From NCBI GenBank assembly GCA_016808115.1, contig JAEQBH010000893.1:186001-250000 (forward strand): 64,000 bases of DNA, written 5' to 3'. The position numbers were made by a program, and so were the translations under genes. This document shows positions 22,533-33,889 of this stretch, piece by piece. The number at the start of each line of letters is the position of its first letter. Position 1 is the first letter of the stretch. This DNA comes from Tetrastigma voinierianum. Taxonomy: Eukaryota; Streptophyta; Magnoliopsida; Vitales; Vitaceae. The notes below the pieces were generated by a model. That model did no database searches, was not told where the DNA came from, and worked only from the letters and a program-made list of their open reading frames with translations.

Positions 22533-23128
22533 TGTGAGTACCACTATCCTTAGACCCACTACTCAATGTACATAATGGGCCCAGGGCCCGCTGAGTAGTC
22601 CCGCGTTGTGAAACGGCCCAACCCTATTTATTATGAACTAGGCGAGCATTCCCTAGACGGGAGAGTCTTAAAACCCATCCGAGAAAGCCAGGGCATCTTC
22701 TCAAAGACTTGCTTCAAGGCGGTCCGCCTAAGATTTCAAAGTCCCCCGGCCTACCATCCTATTGCATATGATAATTTCGTTATAGATAAGCATATGAAGG
22801 AGGAAAATACGCAAAAGATATATTTATCAGCTAATTACCTAATCTCCAAATCCCTTATTTCTTAGAAGATTAATTCTTGATAAGGAAAAATAGATTTTTT
22901 TTTTCCTAAAATTAAGGAGGGATTTGTGAACCACGCTCTATAAATCGGGAAGATCACTCATGAGGTAAGGGCAAGCACCCACTGTGTAATACTCATTTCT
23001 TTTCTTTGTCCTCAAGTGTCGACTTAATCATCTGAGAGCGTGGTCGGCCCACGCCGTTTCGTATCACCTTTTGCCAGTTCACATTGCATTGCTGATGCTT
23101 AGAAATTCCGATGATCAAGGTCCTTACA
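22533..23128 (+). mobile_element. 3' LTR of Tat element A
   Basis: Begins TGTGAGTACCACT after the polypurine tract and ends near GGTCCTTACA. It is homologous to the LTRs of element C: shared features are the start TGTGAGT(A/G), a GACTTAA(T/G)CATC(T/G)GAGAG block and a CACATTG...TGATGC block near the end. No target duplication can be checked because the element's left side is outside the window. Confidence 0.8.
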
Positions 23129-24880
23129 AATAAGGCCTTTTCGGTAAGCTTGAGAAGTCTACTATCTATCCATACAAAGTTTGGAGCAATGGGAAGTCAT
23201 TCTACAGCTGAAAAGATCCAAATACAATAGCTGCTACTAATTGTTGAATTTGCTAATTTTTGGACTTCTTCGCTTAATTTTCGCTCCGCTCCACCCAATG
23301 GTTGACCTAATCATAAAGATGAACATTTAGAGCATTAGGACACCTATTTATCTCATAAAACTACTAAATCCTAAGCAAAACATTGGGATAAAATGATTAT
23401 TTAAGATACTCATCAACGTAGGCAATTACGGAATCGCGTAACCAATCCTTGTCTTCCTCCGTGTGTGTGTGTGTGTGTGTGTGTGCATAATCTTTCATCT
23501 AACCCAATTATCTTATTACTTTGTACACTTCTTAAATCTGCTCACTGCACATCATAAAAAGGTTAACCACCTCATTTATAACGCCTTACTGGTTGATGCA
23601 GCATCTCTAGGAGAACTGTCATAACAAACCGTCTCTATGTTTTTCAAGTTCAAATTTTTACCATATTGATCAAATATATGTCCCGCAATGTAAGGTTGTC
23701 TTCAATTACCAAAAGGACCCAAAAAAACATATTTTAAAATATATATATATAATTTTCTTAATTTTTGTTGTGTGGCAAAATATCAAAAGAAAGTTAAATA
23801 AAAAAATTTATTGAATTTTTATATATTTTAAATGAGTTTACTTTTCTGTTCACGAGTTAAAATAAATTTAAAGTAACAAACAAAAATAATAAATTGGATA
23901 TAACTTTTTCTATTTTCTTTTATTTTTAATTAATTCTTCTTTTTTTTCTCTATTTTATTTTCCTTATATTTTCTACTAATATTTTGAGAACCGAATATTG
24001 GATTATACACAAGCTTAATCAAAAGAAAAAAAAATGAACATATGATAATACTTAAAAAAAACATGACCTCCTGCAAGACAAGAATATGATATGATGTTAA
24101 ATAATTAATTTTTTCTAAAAATTTAGTTTATAATGTACATATATCATACACTCCAATATAAATATTTCAAGTTGGTCATATTTAGAAACAAATTGAATGG
24201 GATTAAAGACTATATTTAATATGTTGATGGAAAAAAAGAGAATGTGATTCAGGATGCATTTTCATATGTATATGAGCCCGTGTTGACGAAATCATAAGTC
24301 CATTCATATTTTTTAATATATAATCAAGATAAAAGAGCCATAGATTCCTATGTCGTATTGAGTGTTGTGAAAAGACCATTTGAGTGATTTTGTTCATTTA
24401 TTTAAAGTTATTAAATATGTTTATTTATCATGTATATTCAGAATTATAGTATGTTATTTATGTCAATTCAAGGTTGAAGGCCTAGTGTGATATCAAAATA
24501 CCTAGTTGCCTTTTTTTTTTTTTGACAATAGAAACTGAAATTTCATTTAGAACTGTAATATATTTACATCTAAATATAAAAATCAAACTGTTAAAAACAT
24601 TAGAGAATGACATAGCATCCATGTTAATAATAAGCCGAAACGGTTCAAGACTGACACAAGAGTAATCTTAATATGCTTAAAATACCTAAGTTTCAAAGTC
24701 TGATGAAGCAAATTGAAGAATAAGGATTTGATGTGACTTTTCTGTCTAATCGAAGTAAGGCTATCGTCTGAATCGCTCACATAAAAACCAAAAAAACAAA
24801 CTAACGAATAACCATACGCCACAATAAGTCGATAATAAAAACATAAAAAAAAACAAAGAAAAACTTTCAAAAAACTCATA
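23129..24880. other. AT-rich stretch with no recognisable gene
   Basis: Contains a (GT)n microsatellite at 23461-23485, a very AT-rich segment (23700-24010) that looks like a decayed MITE, and a poly(T) run near 24503. Short minus-strand ORFs have no recognisable motif. I see no RNA gene. Confidence 0.5.
23461..23485. repeat. (GT)n microsatellite
   Basis: Twelve to thirteen uninterrupted GT units. Confidence 0.95.
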
Positions 24881-24899
24881 TCCGATGGAAAAAATCACT

Positions 24900-25310
24900 T
24901 TACTGAGGGAGAAAGTCTAGATCTGAATAGACTAAACAATAGTCATTAAATGGGTGGAAAGGGGCTATAGGAGAACCGGTTGTGAATCTTTGTAAGAACA
25001 GGTGCCACATCATAATATACAAAGTGAATAGATGTCATGGGGTCTATAGCAGGAGCACTTTGATACCGAAATAGAGTCTTTGCCATAACTTGAAATGGTT
25101 GGAGCCATTGCATTGCTCAAGCTTGCAATCTCAAACTCCCATGTTAGAGTGAGTCCATAATATGGCTAACTATTGGAAGTCGGACTTCCTTTTAACTGAA
25201 TTCACCGTAGCAAAGCAAGCTAACCTTTCCATGCAATGTCCATTTCAAAAGAGACCTGTTACTCACCCAATTCATGATCCCGTCATCGAAAAAGGATAGT
25301 TGAGTTCCTG
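24900..25310 (-). pseudogene. possible coding remnant, unidentified
   Basis: Read on the minus strand, fragments such as GIMNWVSNRSLLKW, KEVRLPIVSH and FRYQSAPAIDPMTSIHF look protein-like in composition and are separated by stops and frame changes. I do not recognise the family. It may equally be fortuitous. The neighbours are a copia LTR (25464-25719) and an RSL bHLH pseudogene. Confidence 0.25.
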
Positions 25311-25463
25311 CATGATTTTTTTATGAAGACTATTTTTCTCACATCTTTTGAGCTAGGATGTACTGCATCATTGGTTGTGGAGGATCAACTAGTTGCCGCC
25401 ATCCATGAAGCAAAATCGAGTTTTGCAACAGTTGTTAAGTATTATAAAGCTTGTGTTTTTTCA

Positions 25464-25719
25464 TGCAGCAAAATAGTGATAAATTAGAGAAGAAAAGTGA
25501 GAAGAATACACATAGATTTACGTGGTTCGGCAGTGTGCCTACATCCACGGGAACGGCGACTGAAACTTTCTTTATGTCAAATTAGAGTTACATAAGAGGG
25601 TATTTATAATAATCTTTGATTTGACAATTTACAAAAATACCCCTATACCATGTACCATATTGTGCTATACTATGGGGCAAAGCCCCCGCACTCTCAATCT
25701 ATTATTTCATCCCCCAACA
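25464..25719 (-). mobile_element. short copia-type solo LTR
   Basis: On the minus strand the sequence starts TGTTGGGGGATGAAATAATAG, has TATAAATA-like sequence (ATTATAAATACCC) and ends with the block GTGGATGTAGGCA...CCGAACCACGTAAATC, widely seen at the 3' end of plant copia LTRs. The length of about 256 bases fits a small LTR. The inner end (TGCAGC near 25464) is uncertain and I found no clear target duplication. Confidence 0.55.
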
Positions 25720-25884
25720 CTCATCCGCTTCACTCCACTCCATCATTTAGCCCTTTTTTCTTCATAAATATGAGCCACATGCTACAACAAGGCCATTGAT
25801 GCAAAGCTCGTGGGAATTAGTCAGAAAGGCTTTGGCAAACTGTGCTCCTTACACCACAGAGAATGAATCCGTTTATGTTCTTAA

Positions 25885-26339
25885 CTTGATTTGGAGCTGC
25901 AAAAACTTCACATAATTGACTGCCTCTTCAAGCATTGTTCTTATGTCAACCTGTGATCACAAGATAAGATCCGTGAAGAAATCAGTTATGATTTCATTTT
26001 TTTTTTCTTTAAATTTTGGCTTTGAAGAAGATCCGATGAATGGGGATCAGGTACTTCATGGAGTTCATTGCTTACCTTTGTTCCATTGGGGACAAGGTTC
26101 TGTAAGATTCTCAGTCACTCATTTATTCTCTCCCTAATTTTCTGATAGATTGGGAAAGAAAATGATTAAGAAAACTATGGGAAAAATGGAAACTGAGTTG
26201 AAGATGGTCCTCCATTTAGCTCCTAAGAAGCATTAGAATCATCCTCTGAACTGCAGCTACTGGAGCTCTGTCCATTGCTACCATTTGAAGAGGGTTTCTG
26301 ACCCTTTCTTGACCGTACATTCTTCTGACTTATGCACAC
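25885..26339 (-). pseudogene. RSL-type (root-hair defective six-like) bHLH transcription factor, broken fragment
   Basis: Two minus-strand exons are visible. Exon 26339-26076 follows an acceptor (TTTTCCAATGCAG). It encodes RKGQKP, a Ser-rich run and SSEDDSNAS, then a TAG at 26223-26225 where the family has Gln, then ELNGG. After a damaged stretch comes basic/helix-1 sequence RERINE-stop-LRILQNLVPNGTK, where the TGA replaces an expected Arg. A GTAAGC donor follows. Exon 25950-25885, after a TCACAG acceptor, encodes helix 2: VDIRTMLEEAVNYVKFLQL. The intron sits between NGTK and VDI, as I recall for RSL genes. These proteins bind E-box DNA and drive root-hair growth. N-terminus and tail are not seen. 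It is not functional as read. Confidence 0.85.
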
Positions 26340-26894
26340 CTGCATTGGAAAATTACAATAAAAAACCTTTCAAAGATGAATCCACTTCTGGCATTGAGAA
26401 AAAGGATCTTACAACTTGATCATCACCGGAAAAGTCCACAAGATCCCATGAGAAGATGCCTCTTATATTACAACTCTACTTCCCAAATGCTTGCATTATG
26501 AAATTATAGAAGAAAAAGAAAAAGGACAGAGTCTAGTGTTTCATATTACAACTCTAATCTCATGAAAAAAAAAAACAAACAAAAAGTTCATTTCGTTATG
26601 AATGTCAATTGCATTAGCTTCAAACAAACTTGAGTGAAAGATGAATCGGATTGCAGCCAAATGGTTATGATTTAGGCACATGCATGCTAGTTAATACATC
26701 AACCGATGCCTAAACTTCTGAGCTTTTTCAGTTACTCAAATTTTATTTGAAAATCAGGGGAAACAAAATCAATTGAAAAAAAATGGAACCAATAGATACT
26801 ATTTGAACCTTTGTGTATGCCAATTTCCAAAGAACTAACAAACATTTTAAGAAATAGGCAGAGTAAAAAATAAGGACACAAGAATAAAAAAGGG

Positions 26895-27705
26895 AAAAGA
26901 GAACCCACCGTCGAGGTCTTGAGCTGTTCAAGAGCAGAGAGCTGTTCAACCACGATTTCAGACACAACTTCACACCTAGCATTCAAGTGGGGAAAAATGA
27001 CAGAAATCCACAATCCATCCAAAACCTTCTACAGTAAAAAATTAGAAAAGGAAGCAGAGAGGGAAATTAAAACCTAAGATTTGTAAAACCAAATCATCTT
27101 TTAAAGAGAAAAAAAAAATGAAGAAATTATACCTCATCTAAAAGCCTTCAAGTCCTTTCCCAAATCAAAATTTGAACCCTAAAAAATCAGATAAAAGATA
27201 AGGGTAAGGGAAGGAAACTGCAACCACATCCTAGAGAAAGAATTGACATACCCAGCTGCTCTAAATTTCCGCCCTCCCTTTTACACATCCGTGCTCCTCG
27301 TTCACATGTCTCCAAGATATTTCAAAGCCCTGCAAAGGTAGACAGTTGTTGAACTGTGAAGACACACATCCATATTAATTGCTCTCTCAAAGGCTAAAAT
27401 TCAGGCAACTAAGTGTCAAACCTGATCCATAGATCGATGCTTCTCCCTTGGTTGCCGATGCTTCAATTTCAGGAAACATTTTATGAAGATCCTTCATTGT
27501 TCAAACCACAAGCTGGAAGTATATATATAAAGGGCATGAAAATTCAAGAAACATGAATGATGAAACAGAAGAGAAGGGGCCTTTTCTGACTTTCTATAAG
27601 TTTCTCGAAGGGAAAGAAGAATACCTCACTAATGGAAGTAGAGCCATCACGTGGTGGTAAGTCAAGGACGTCTCGAGAGGTCATGATTTTCTTCTGGAGC
27701 TCCAT
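26895..27705 (-). pseudogene. unidentified split gene, N-terminal exons
   Basis: Exon-like blocks lie on the minus strand. The first is 27705-27625: ATG, 27 codons beginning MELQKKIMTSRDVLDLPP, then a GAG|GTATTC donor. The second is 27491-27422, after a GAAG acceptor, in phase, encoding DLHKMFPEIEAS and ending at a GTTTGA donor. A block near 27332-27250 (ALKYLGDM...EEHGCVKG in two frames) and one near 27003-26895 (SEIVVEQLSALEQLK, before GTGGGT) follow. Joining exon 2 to the third block gives a stop, so the gene is broken or my boundary is wrong. I do not recognise a named family. A partial inverted copy lies at 35590-35880. Confidence 0.45.
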
Positions 27706-27772
27706 GATCAACACGAAGTTGCCTGTTATTCCATATGGCTTCTCTGTCTAGTTGTGCGGGAGGGATTTTTCG

Positions 27773-27850
27773 TTTAACACTTAACAAGTAAAATGATTAG
27801 AAGATGTAAAATTTTTCAAACTTACCAAGAGTGAGCATTTAATCAAAGTT
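27773..27850. repeat. first, truncated copy of the NLR 3'-flank repeat
   Basis: Shares AACACTTAACAAGTAAAATG, ATTAGAAGATGTAAAA and GTGAGCATTTAATCAAA with the longer copies starting at about 28463 and 29810, then diverges. Confidence 0.7.
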
Positions 27851-28462
27851 GTTACTGTTTTCAAACTTACTTTTTATGCACCTCATCAAGGTCAGCTGCA
27901 TAAAAAGTAACGGCGGGTTGTAACATAGCAAAGATGATATAAGTAGAATTAGTAGATTGTGAACTGGGTGTATCAAAATTCAACTTGTGGAATCTTGGGT
28001 AGCTCTGATTAATGTTTTTAGTCTTTAGGAGTAACTTGGATTAAGTATTTCTTCCCTTCTACAAACTTTGATGAATGTTAGTCACCAGTACTCTTATGTT
28101 TATATTAGAAAAAGAATTTAAGCAAATAATCAATAATAATAATTTTGAATTTTAATCACTCATGTGATCAAATCTTCTAAAAAGTTAAAAAAAAAAAAAG
28201 ACATTTTGAATTATCTAAACAGAAAAAACTCCAGAGAAAATGTGATATCCAAACAACATATGTAAATGAAATTATTGAGATAGCAAAAAAAATATAATTA
28301 AACTAGAATAAAATGAACATAATTATATTAGAGCTTCTTGTTTATTCAATATCCATATATTTGATATTATTAATTATGTTCATTTCACCCGATCCTCATT
28401 AACAACATTAGAGCATTACTATTTATTTAGAGCCCGTATGTCCTCAAACTCTTAGAAGGCAA

Positions 28463-29150
28463 AACACTTAACAAGTAAAATGATTAGAAGATGTAAAAAT
28501 TTTCAAACTTACCAGAGTGAGCATTTAATCAAACAAATAAGGCGTAAATACAAAGAATTACCAAAAACAAATGAAAATATAGTATTTTGAATATAAGATG
28601 ATAAAAATGAAGTCATAAATAAGGAAAAGATGAGTTAGGGATTTCAGACCTGAAAAAGCATTCTGTATCAGTTCAATCTTCATGAACCAATGACATCAAT
28701 TAGTTAGTCTTCTCGTTTCCTTTCGGCATTTTTCCTCTCAGTGTGAAATGATGCAGATTGTTTAGTGTCTGCAGGCTTTTGAGGGAACATATCCTTTGGC
28801 AGTGATGTTAATTCAGCGCAGCCATGAGTTCCAAGCCCTGTAAGTGAGATGATCATCATGGTATTCATCAATTGTAGTAATATTCCAAACACAACAGAAT
28901 TTGAGATTGAGAGTTATAATATCATACCTCCGTATTTCCTCAAACTCTTCGAAAGTAGAACTCCAATTTAACTGATTAGTTTCTCCTCATGGAAAATTCT
29001 TAGAAGCTGGAAAAAAATTTCAAAAAGAAATTGATTTGAGCATGTAAGCAAACATAGAAGGTGCCACTATAAAAGAATTACAATAAACAAAACAAAAACT
29101 TCATAGTTTGATTATAAAATAATAAAAATGAAAAGAAAGGTTAGGGGTTT
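28463..29150 (-). repeat. direct repeat, copy 1 of NLR 3' segment
   Basis: Collinear with 29810-30500 at an offset of about 1.35 kb, including GTGAGCATTTAATCAAACAA, the GGGATTTCAGACCTGAAAA block, the LRR-like remnant and the stretch AAAGTAGAACTCCAA(T/G)TTAACTG. This is a tandem duplication of the segment downstream of the NLR pseudogene. Confidence 0.85.
28704..28892 (-). pseudogene. leucine-rich-repeat remnant in duplicated NLR 3' segment
   Basis: A 62-residue minus-strand open stretch contains LTGLGTHGCAELTSLPKDMF, which matches CPELTSLPKEIY near the end of the NLR pseudogene at 30513. It is therefore a copy of the last LRR units. It has no upstream NB-ARC of its own. Confidence 0.6.
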
Positions 29151-29169
29151 CATACCTCCCAATCCATAA

Positions 29170-29450
29170 ATCAACGCAATTTGAAATTAACATCTGGTTG
29201 ACTAGCAATCTTGGCCTGCTCTTCATGTTTGAGTCAATAATCATACAAATTAAGCGTCTGCAGTTTTTTAAGGGAAAGGTCTATAAGTGTTAAACCAGAG
29301 CACTCCACAATGTAGTAAGTTGAAGTTAGATTATATCATCAGTGAATCCAATAGATAGAGACTTCAATGAAGAAGCAGAGACAAAACAACTAAATCGCAC
29401 CTCAACTCACTAGGAGATGTGAGGCTGTCTAAATTGATGAAACTACCACG
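29170..29450 (-). pseudogene. second LRR remnant of the truncated NLR copy
   Basis: Minus-strand pieces such as ASSLKSLSIGFTDDI, ECSGLTLIDLSLKKLQTLNL correspond in order to SSLKLLFIWGIYGKI and NCSGLETLQHW of the main NLR pseudogene. Stops interrupt it, and a MITE follows on the plus-strand side. Confidence 0.5.
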
Positions 29451-29461
29451 ATAGAACATTA

Positions 29462-29759
29462 GGTTGTGTTTTATTCTTTAAAAAGTATAAAGGAACGAAA
29501 AAAAAAGGAACAAAAATAATTTTCTTATATTTAATTGTCTTATGAAAAATGCAATAGAAAATTAAATATAATTAAAAGTAATAAAAAATTATTCATTTTC
29601 AAATTATTTTATGCTTGCATCGAAGAGAAAGTAAGTTAAATGATTTTGAAGTATAAGATCAAAATAATTTATTGACTTTAAACCTATTTTTTTATTTTCC
29701 TTCCACTATGTATCTTTCTTTATTTTCTATTCCTCAACTTTTTGGGACCAAAAATAGCC
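29462..29759. mobile_element. Tourist-like (PIF/Harbinger) MITE
   Basis: A 298-bp AT-rich, non-coding segment has imperfect terminal inverted repeats GGTTGTGTTT and GGCTATTTTT (minus strand) and is flanked by the trinucleotide TTA at 29459-29461 and 29760-29762. These are the size, ends and target duplication usual for Tourist MITEs. Confidence 0.6.
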
Positions 29760-29809
29760 TTATGATGTTTTTATGAATATTAGAGCTGGTATTTCCTCAC
29801 ACACAAAGT

Positions 29810-30500
29810 AGGCAAAACACTTAAAAAGAGTAAAATGATTAGAAGATGTAAAAATTTTCAAACGCACTGAAGTGAGCATTTAGTCAAACAAATAAGGTGT
29901 AAATACAAAGAATTCCAATGAAAATATAGCATTTTTAATATAAGATAATAAAAATGAAGTCATAGATAAGGAGAAGAAGAGTTAGGGATTTGGGACCTGA
30001 AAAGCATTCTGTATCATTTCAATCTTCATGAATAAATGATATGAATTTGTAGGATACTTGGGTTAGTCTTTCTGTTTCCTTTCGGCACACCTTTCTTCTT
30101 AGTGTGAAAATTAAGATGGAGATTGTTTGGTGTCTGCTGGTTTTTGAAGGAACATATCTTCTGTCAGTGATGTCAATTCAGGGCAGCCATGAATTCCAAG
30201 CCCTGTTAGTGAGGCGAGGGTATTCATCAAGTGTAGTAATATTCCAAACACGAAACATCATTTAAGATGGAAAGTTATAATATCATACCTCCATATTTCC
30301 TCCAACTCTTCAAAAGTAGAACTCCAAGTTAACTGATTAGTTTAGTCCTCAAAGAAAATTCTATAAATCTGGGAAAAAAATTCAAAGAAATTGATATAAG
30401 CATTAATTAAGCAAACATAGAAGGTGCCACTATAAAAGAATTACTATAAACAAAATGAAAGCTTAGCAGTTTGATTCTAAAATAATGAAAATGAAAAGAA
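29810..30500 (-). repeat. direct repeat, copy 2 of NLR 3' segment
   Basis: Partner of 28463-29150, adjoining the NLR pseudogene. It includes a damaged LRR remnant (near 30210-30120) corresponding to the one at 28704-28892. Confidence 0.85.
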
Positions 30501-30512
30501 AGATTAGGGATT

Positions 30513-33500
30513 TCAGACCTCGTCATCCGCAAGTGAATCCATTGTGAGATTAATATCAGGAGTCGAAATGCTGGCTGATCTCATCTGTGGATGAAGACCA
30601 AGACATATAAAGCGTCTTGGGTTTTCAGAAGAATAGATCTCTTTTGGCAGTGATGTCAATTCAGGGCAGTGACAAATAGCAAGAGCTCTGAGTGAGGAGA
30701 GGCTGCTCATCCAGTGTTGCAATGTTTCTAAACCAGAGCAATTCCAAATGTAGAGAGATTCGAGAGTGGAAGCATGTTGAAGATGAGTTATCTTACCATA
30801 AATCCCCCATATAAACAGAAGCTTCAATGAAGAAAAAGCAAGCATTAACTGCTGCAGTACCTCTGCTGTGACTCGCCTCAGTCTTAGCTCCCGAAGACGA
30901 GTTAATGACGCCACATTGAAGGATGCCAAGTTAGGGCAATCTTCGATTCTTAATTTAGAAAGAGCATGGAATGAGGGCAGTTCCAAGGATTGCAAGGCAC
31001 GACACTCACGGATTTGTAATCTTACCAAGCCAGAAAAATGTTGAAGTACCTCCTTTGGGAGAGAAATCAAACGATCTATGTACTCAATAGACAAACACTT
31101 CAATGAAGGAGCGCCAACAAACTTGATCTGTTGTATCACATCATATCCAACAGAGAACAGATGTAGTGTCGCAAGAGAAGGTAACTGATCCACTTTGAAC
31201 GATACCGAGAGAGGGCAAAATTTGATATCTAATTTGGAAAGAGAAGGAAATGAGGGCAGTTCCAAGGATTCCAATTGAGAACACTCATAAATATGCAAAT
31301 TTTCCAAGCCAGAAATATGTTGCAGTATCTCCTTTGGGAGAGATTTCATACAATCTATGCGCCCAATAGACAAACACTTCAACGAAGGAGTGCCAACAAA
31401 CTTTATCTGTTGTATCACATCATATCCAACAGAAGACAGATTTAGTTTCGCAAGAGAAGGTAATTGAGCCACTTTGAAGGATACCAAGAGAGGGCAATCT
31501 TCGATCTCTAATTCCGAAAGAGAAGAAGATGAAGGCAGTTCCAAGGATGCCAAATTACTGCAATTATGGATCTCTAATTTGGAAAGAGAAGATGAAGGCG
31601 CAGATCAGGTGCCAGAATTGCAATTATGGGATCTGGTGAAGAAGAAGATGAAGGCAGTTCCAAGGATGCCAACTTCTTGCAATGAATGATATCTAATTTT
31701 GAAAGAGAAGGAGGTAAATGCAGTGATGCCAAATCATAGCATTCATCTATATAAAGCTCTGAAAGACAAGGAAATGAAGAACCTTGCTCTGCCAATAAAT
31801 CCATCCTCCACAATTCTTTCAACTTTGTCACGCTGCCAAGTAATAGCAATTCCAGAGATGGGAAGAGTGGCGTTGCTGATGAGCTCTCCTTAAGCTCCAT
31901 CAATTCTTTCATATAATAAAGCTTCAAAGTCTTCAGAGAAGGGAGTTGGGAAAAGGTTGGCAGAACATTGCACTCTGAGCATAACCAAATTTCAATTTTA
32001 ATTAGGTTTGCAAGTCGAGAAGCCAACTCATGATCATTCATCATCCAATTTGGAAACTCCTTAGCTCCATAACCTCTTATAAACAACTCCTTTAGTTGTG
32101 GATTTGGTTGAAGGCCTTCCATCACCCACTTATCTCCTTCACCCCCCCTGTTTTGGTCACTTCCTCTCCATTCCAATTTCAGGGACTCAAGGTTTCTTTT
32201 ATTTTCCAAAAGTTTTCGTGTGGATTCTAATTTAACATCTCTCGCATTTTGAAGATCTTCTATGCATAACGATCCTCTTAGTTGGTCAAGGCTTTCCAAT
32301 TCACTCAAGCTCCCACATTTGTGATTCATAACCTCGCTTGCGTTCAACAACAAACAATGTTTGACTTCAGTGAGAGTTAACATTCCATGTGGCATATGAG
32401 TTAGGCGAATACATCTATCATTATCCAAGTGTCTAAGATTGATTAATTCCCTCATATTTTTTGGAAATTTTTTCAAATTCCAACAACTATGGAGTTTTAT
32501 TGTTTGCAAATTCTTCAACCTTGTAATAGAATTTGGAAGTTTCTCAAATTTGTTCTTGGAAAGATCAAGATACCTTAAATGAATCAAATTGCCTAAACTC
32601 TTTGGCACCTTCTTTATTTCCAAATCATTTAAAAATAATACATAAAACCATACTTACTTGGAAAAATGAATTTAAAATTGTATTATCTTCCAAAACATTT
32701 GGATAAAGATTCAAAAAAGACCTTATGGGTTTTCCCACCATAGCCTTTTTTCCCATTACAGCCTTCATCATTGGAGCCACATCGTCAAACAACAATGATA
32801 TATGTGAGCTCTCTTGAAATGTGCCCCATCATTTCTTAAAACAAAGGACCTCATATCCACCATAATTGATTGTGCAAGATCATGTATAAGGTCATGCATT
32901 TATATGTTAATCTATCATTAAAATGTATATTAGCTGCACCAACAATGATCTTGACACTAATTCCTTGGAAATATTGATCTCCTATGTCCTCCTAATTGCT
33001 CATACCGCCGTTCGGGGTGGAATGTAACATTTGAGCTATCCATAGTGTACGCTCTTTTTTTCTCAAATTCATAGTCTTGGAAGCCAGCCACAGTATGTAA
33101 CATTGTTTCAAATGTGTTGTGGAAATTATCGTACAAGCAATTTGAGCACCAGTAGAACATTTATCATTTCCATGTGGAAGTGATATGATTTTCGATGCGA
33201 CCAATGGGCTCCCATTTGGACAAGTCGGTTAAACCATTAATATTCCTCTGAGAAGTGTTTGTGGTAGTGGGACTCCATTACACATGTTTACAATTTCTTT
33301 TCCAACATTTATAATCCTTTTCCATCTTTATTCTCCACAATCACTTCAAATGTGATATTTGAAAATAAATTCCAAGACTCCTTTACGTAAGAGACCTTGA
33401 CTCCGAAAGATTACAGTATTCTTTCCCATATATGAAACCTCGGTATTTCGGGTGGTGGCAGAATTCTCGCCTGGCACCAACCTCATCTGAGTCTCACTTT

Positions 33501-33880
33501 CTCCCAATCTTCACTTCGCTTGTTCCAGACATCATCTAGTACTAGTAAGTACTTCTTTTGACTTATTTGTTTGTGAAGCTCATTTTTCAAATCATTCAAC
33601 GACACATCATTTTTAGAGTTGGTCATCTTCTTTAGCAATGCATTTGCACCAAAACCCTCACCAAAATCATCATCAGAAACACAAACCCATAATTTAGGCT
33701 CAAAATGTTTTGTCACTATTTCATCATTGAATACCAATTGAGCAAGGGTGGTCTTGCCTAGTCCCCCAATACCACAGATTACGACAATGAAAATATCTTC
33801 ATTGTCAGGTGACACCAACAAGTTTACAATCTTTTCTATTTCGGCATTTCTTAGATCGAGATTAATAGATGTGGATGATG
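30513..33880 (-). pseudogene. NB-ARC/LRR disease-resistance gene (RGA-type CNL), broken
   Basis: NLR proteins sense pathogen effectors in the plant cytoplasm. On the minus strand 33880-33483 encodes EIEKIVNLL, the P-loop GIGGLGKTT (33773-33747), WVCVSDD and the kinase-2 motif LLVLDDVW. Between 33480 and 32630 the rest of NB-ARC is in several frames with stops (TTRNTEV is still visible). 32623-31574 is an LRR frame (RYLDLS, LPNSITRLKNLQT, LRGSLCI). A frameshift near 31580 leads into a second LRR frame, 31553-30513, with repeated LP(S/K)...L units and CPELTSLPKEI before the stop. The N-terminal coiled-coil (Rx-type) is not found upstream of 33880. Composition resembles RGA2/RGA3-like genes. It cannot give a full NLR. 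Confidence 0.92.
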
Positions 33881-33889
33881 AGGATTAGG

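Noticed and set aside
23461..23485. CRISPR array, tRNA or rRNA genes anywhere in the window
   Set aside because: No regularly spaced direct repeats with unique spacers, no tRNA cloverleaf blocks and no rRNA signature were seen; the repeats present are microsatellite or LTR tandem repeats in a plant genome.
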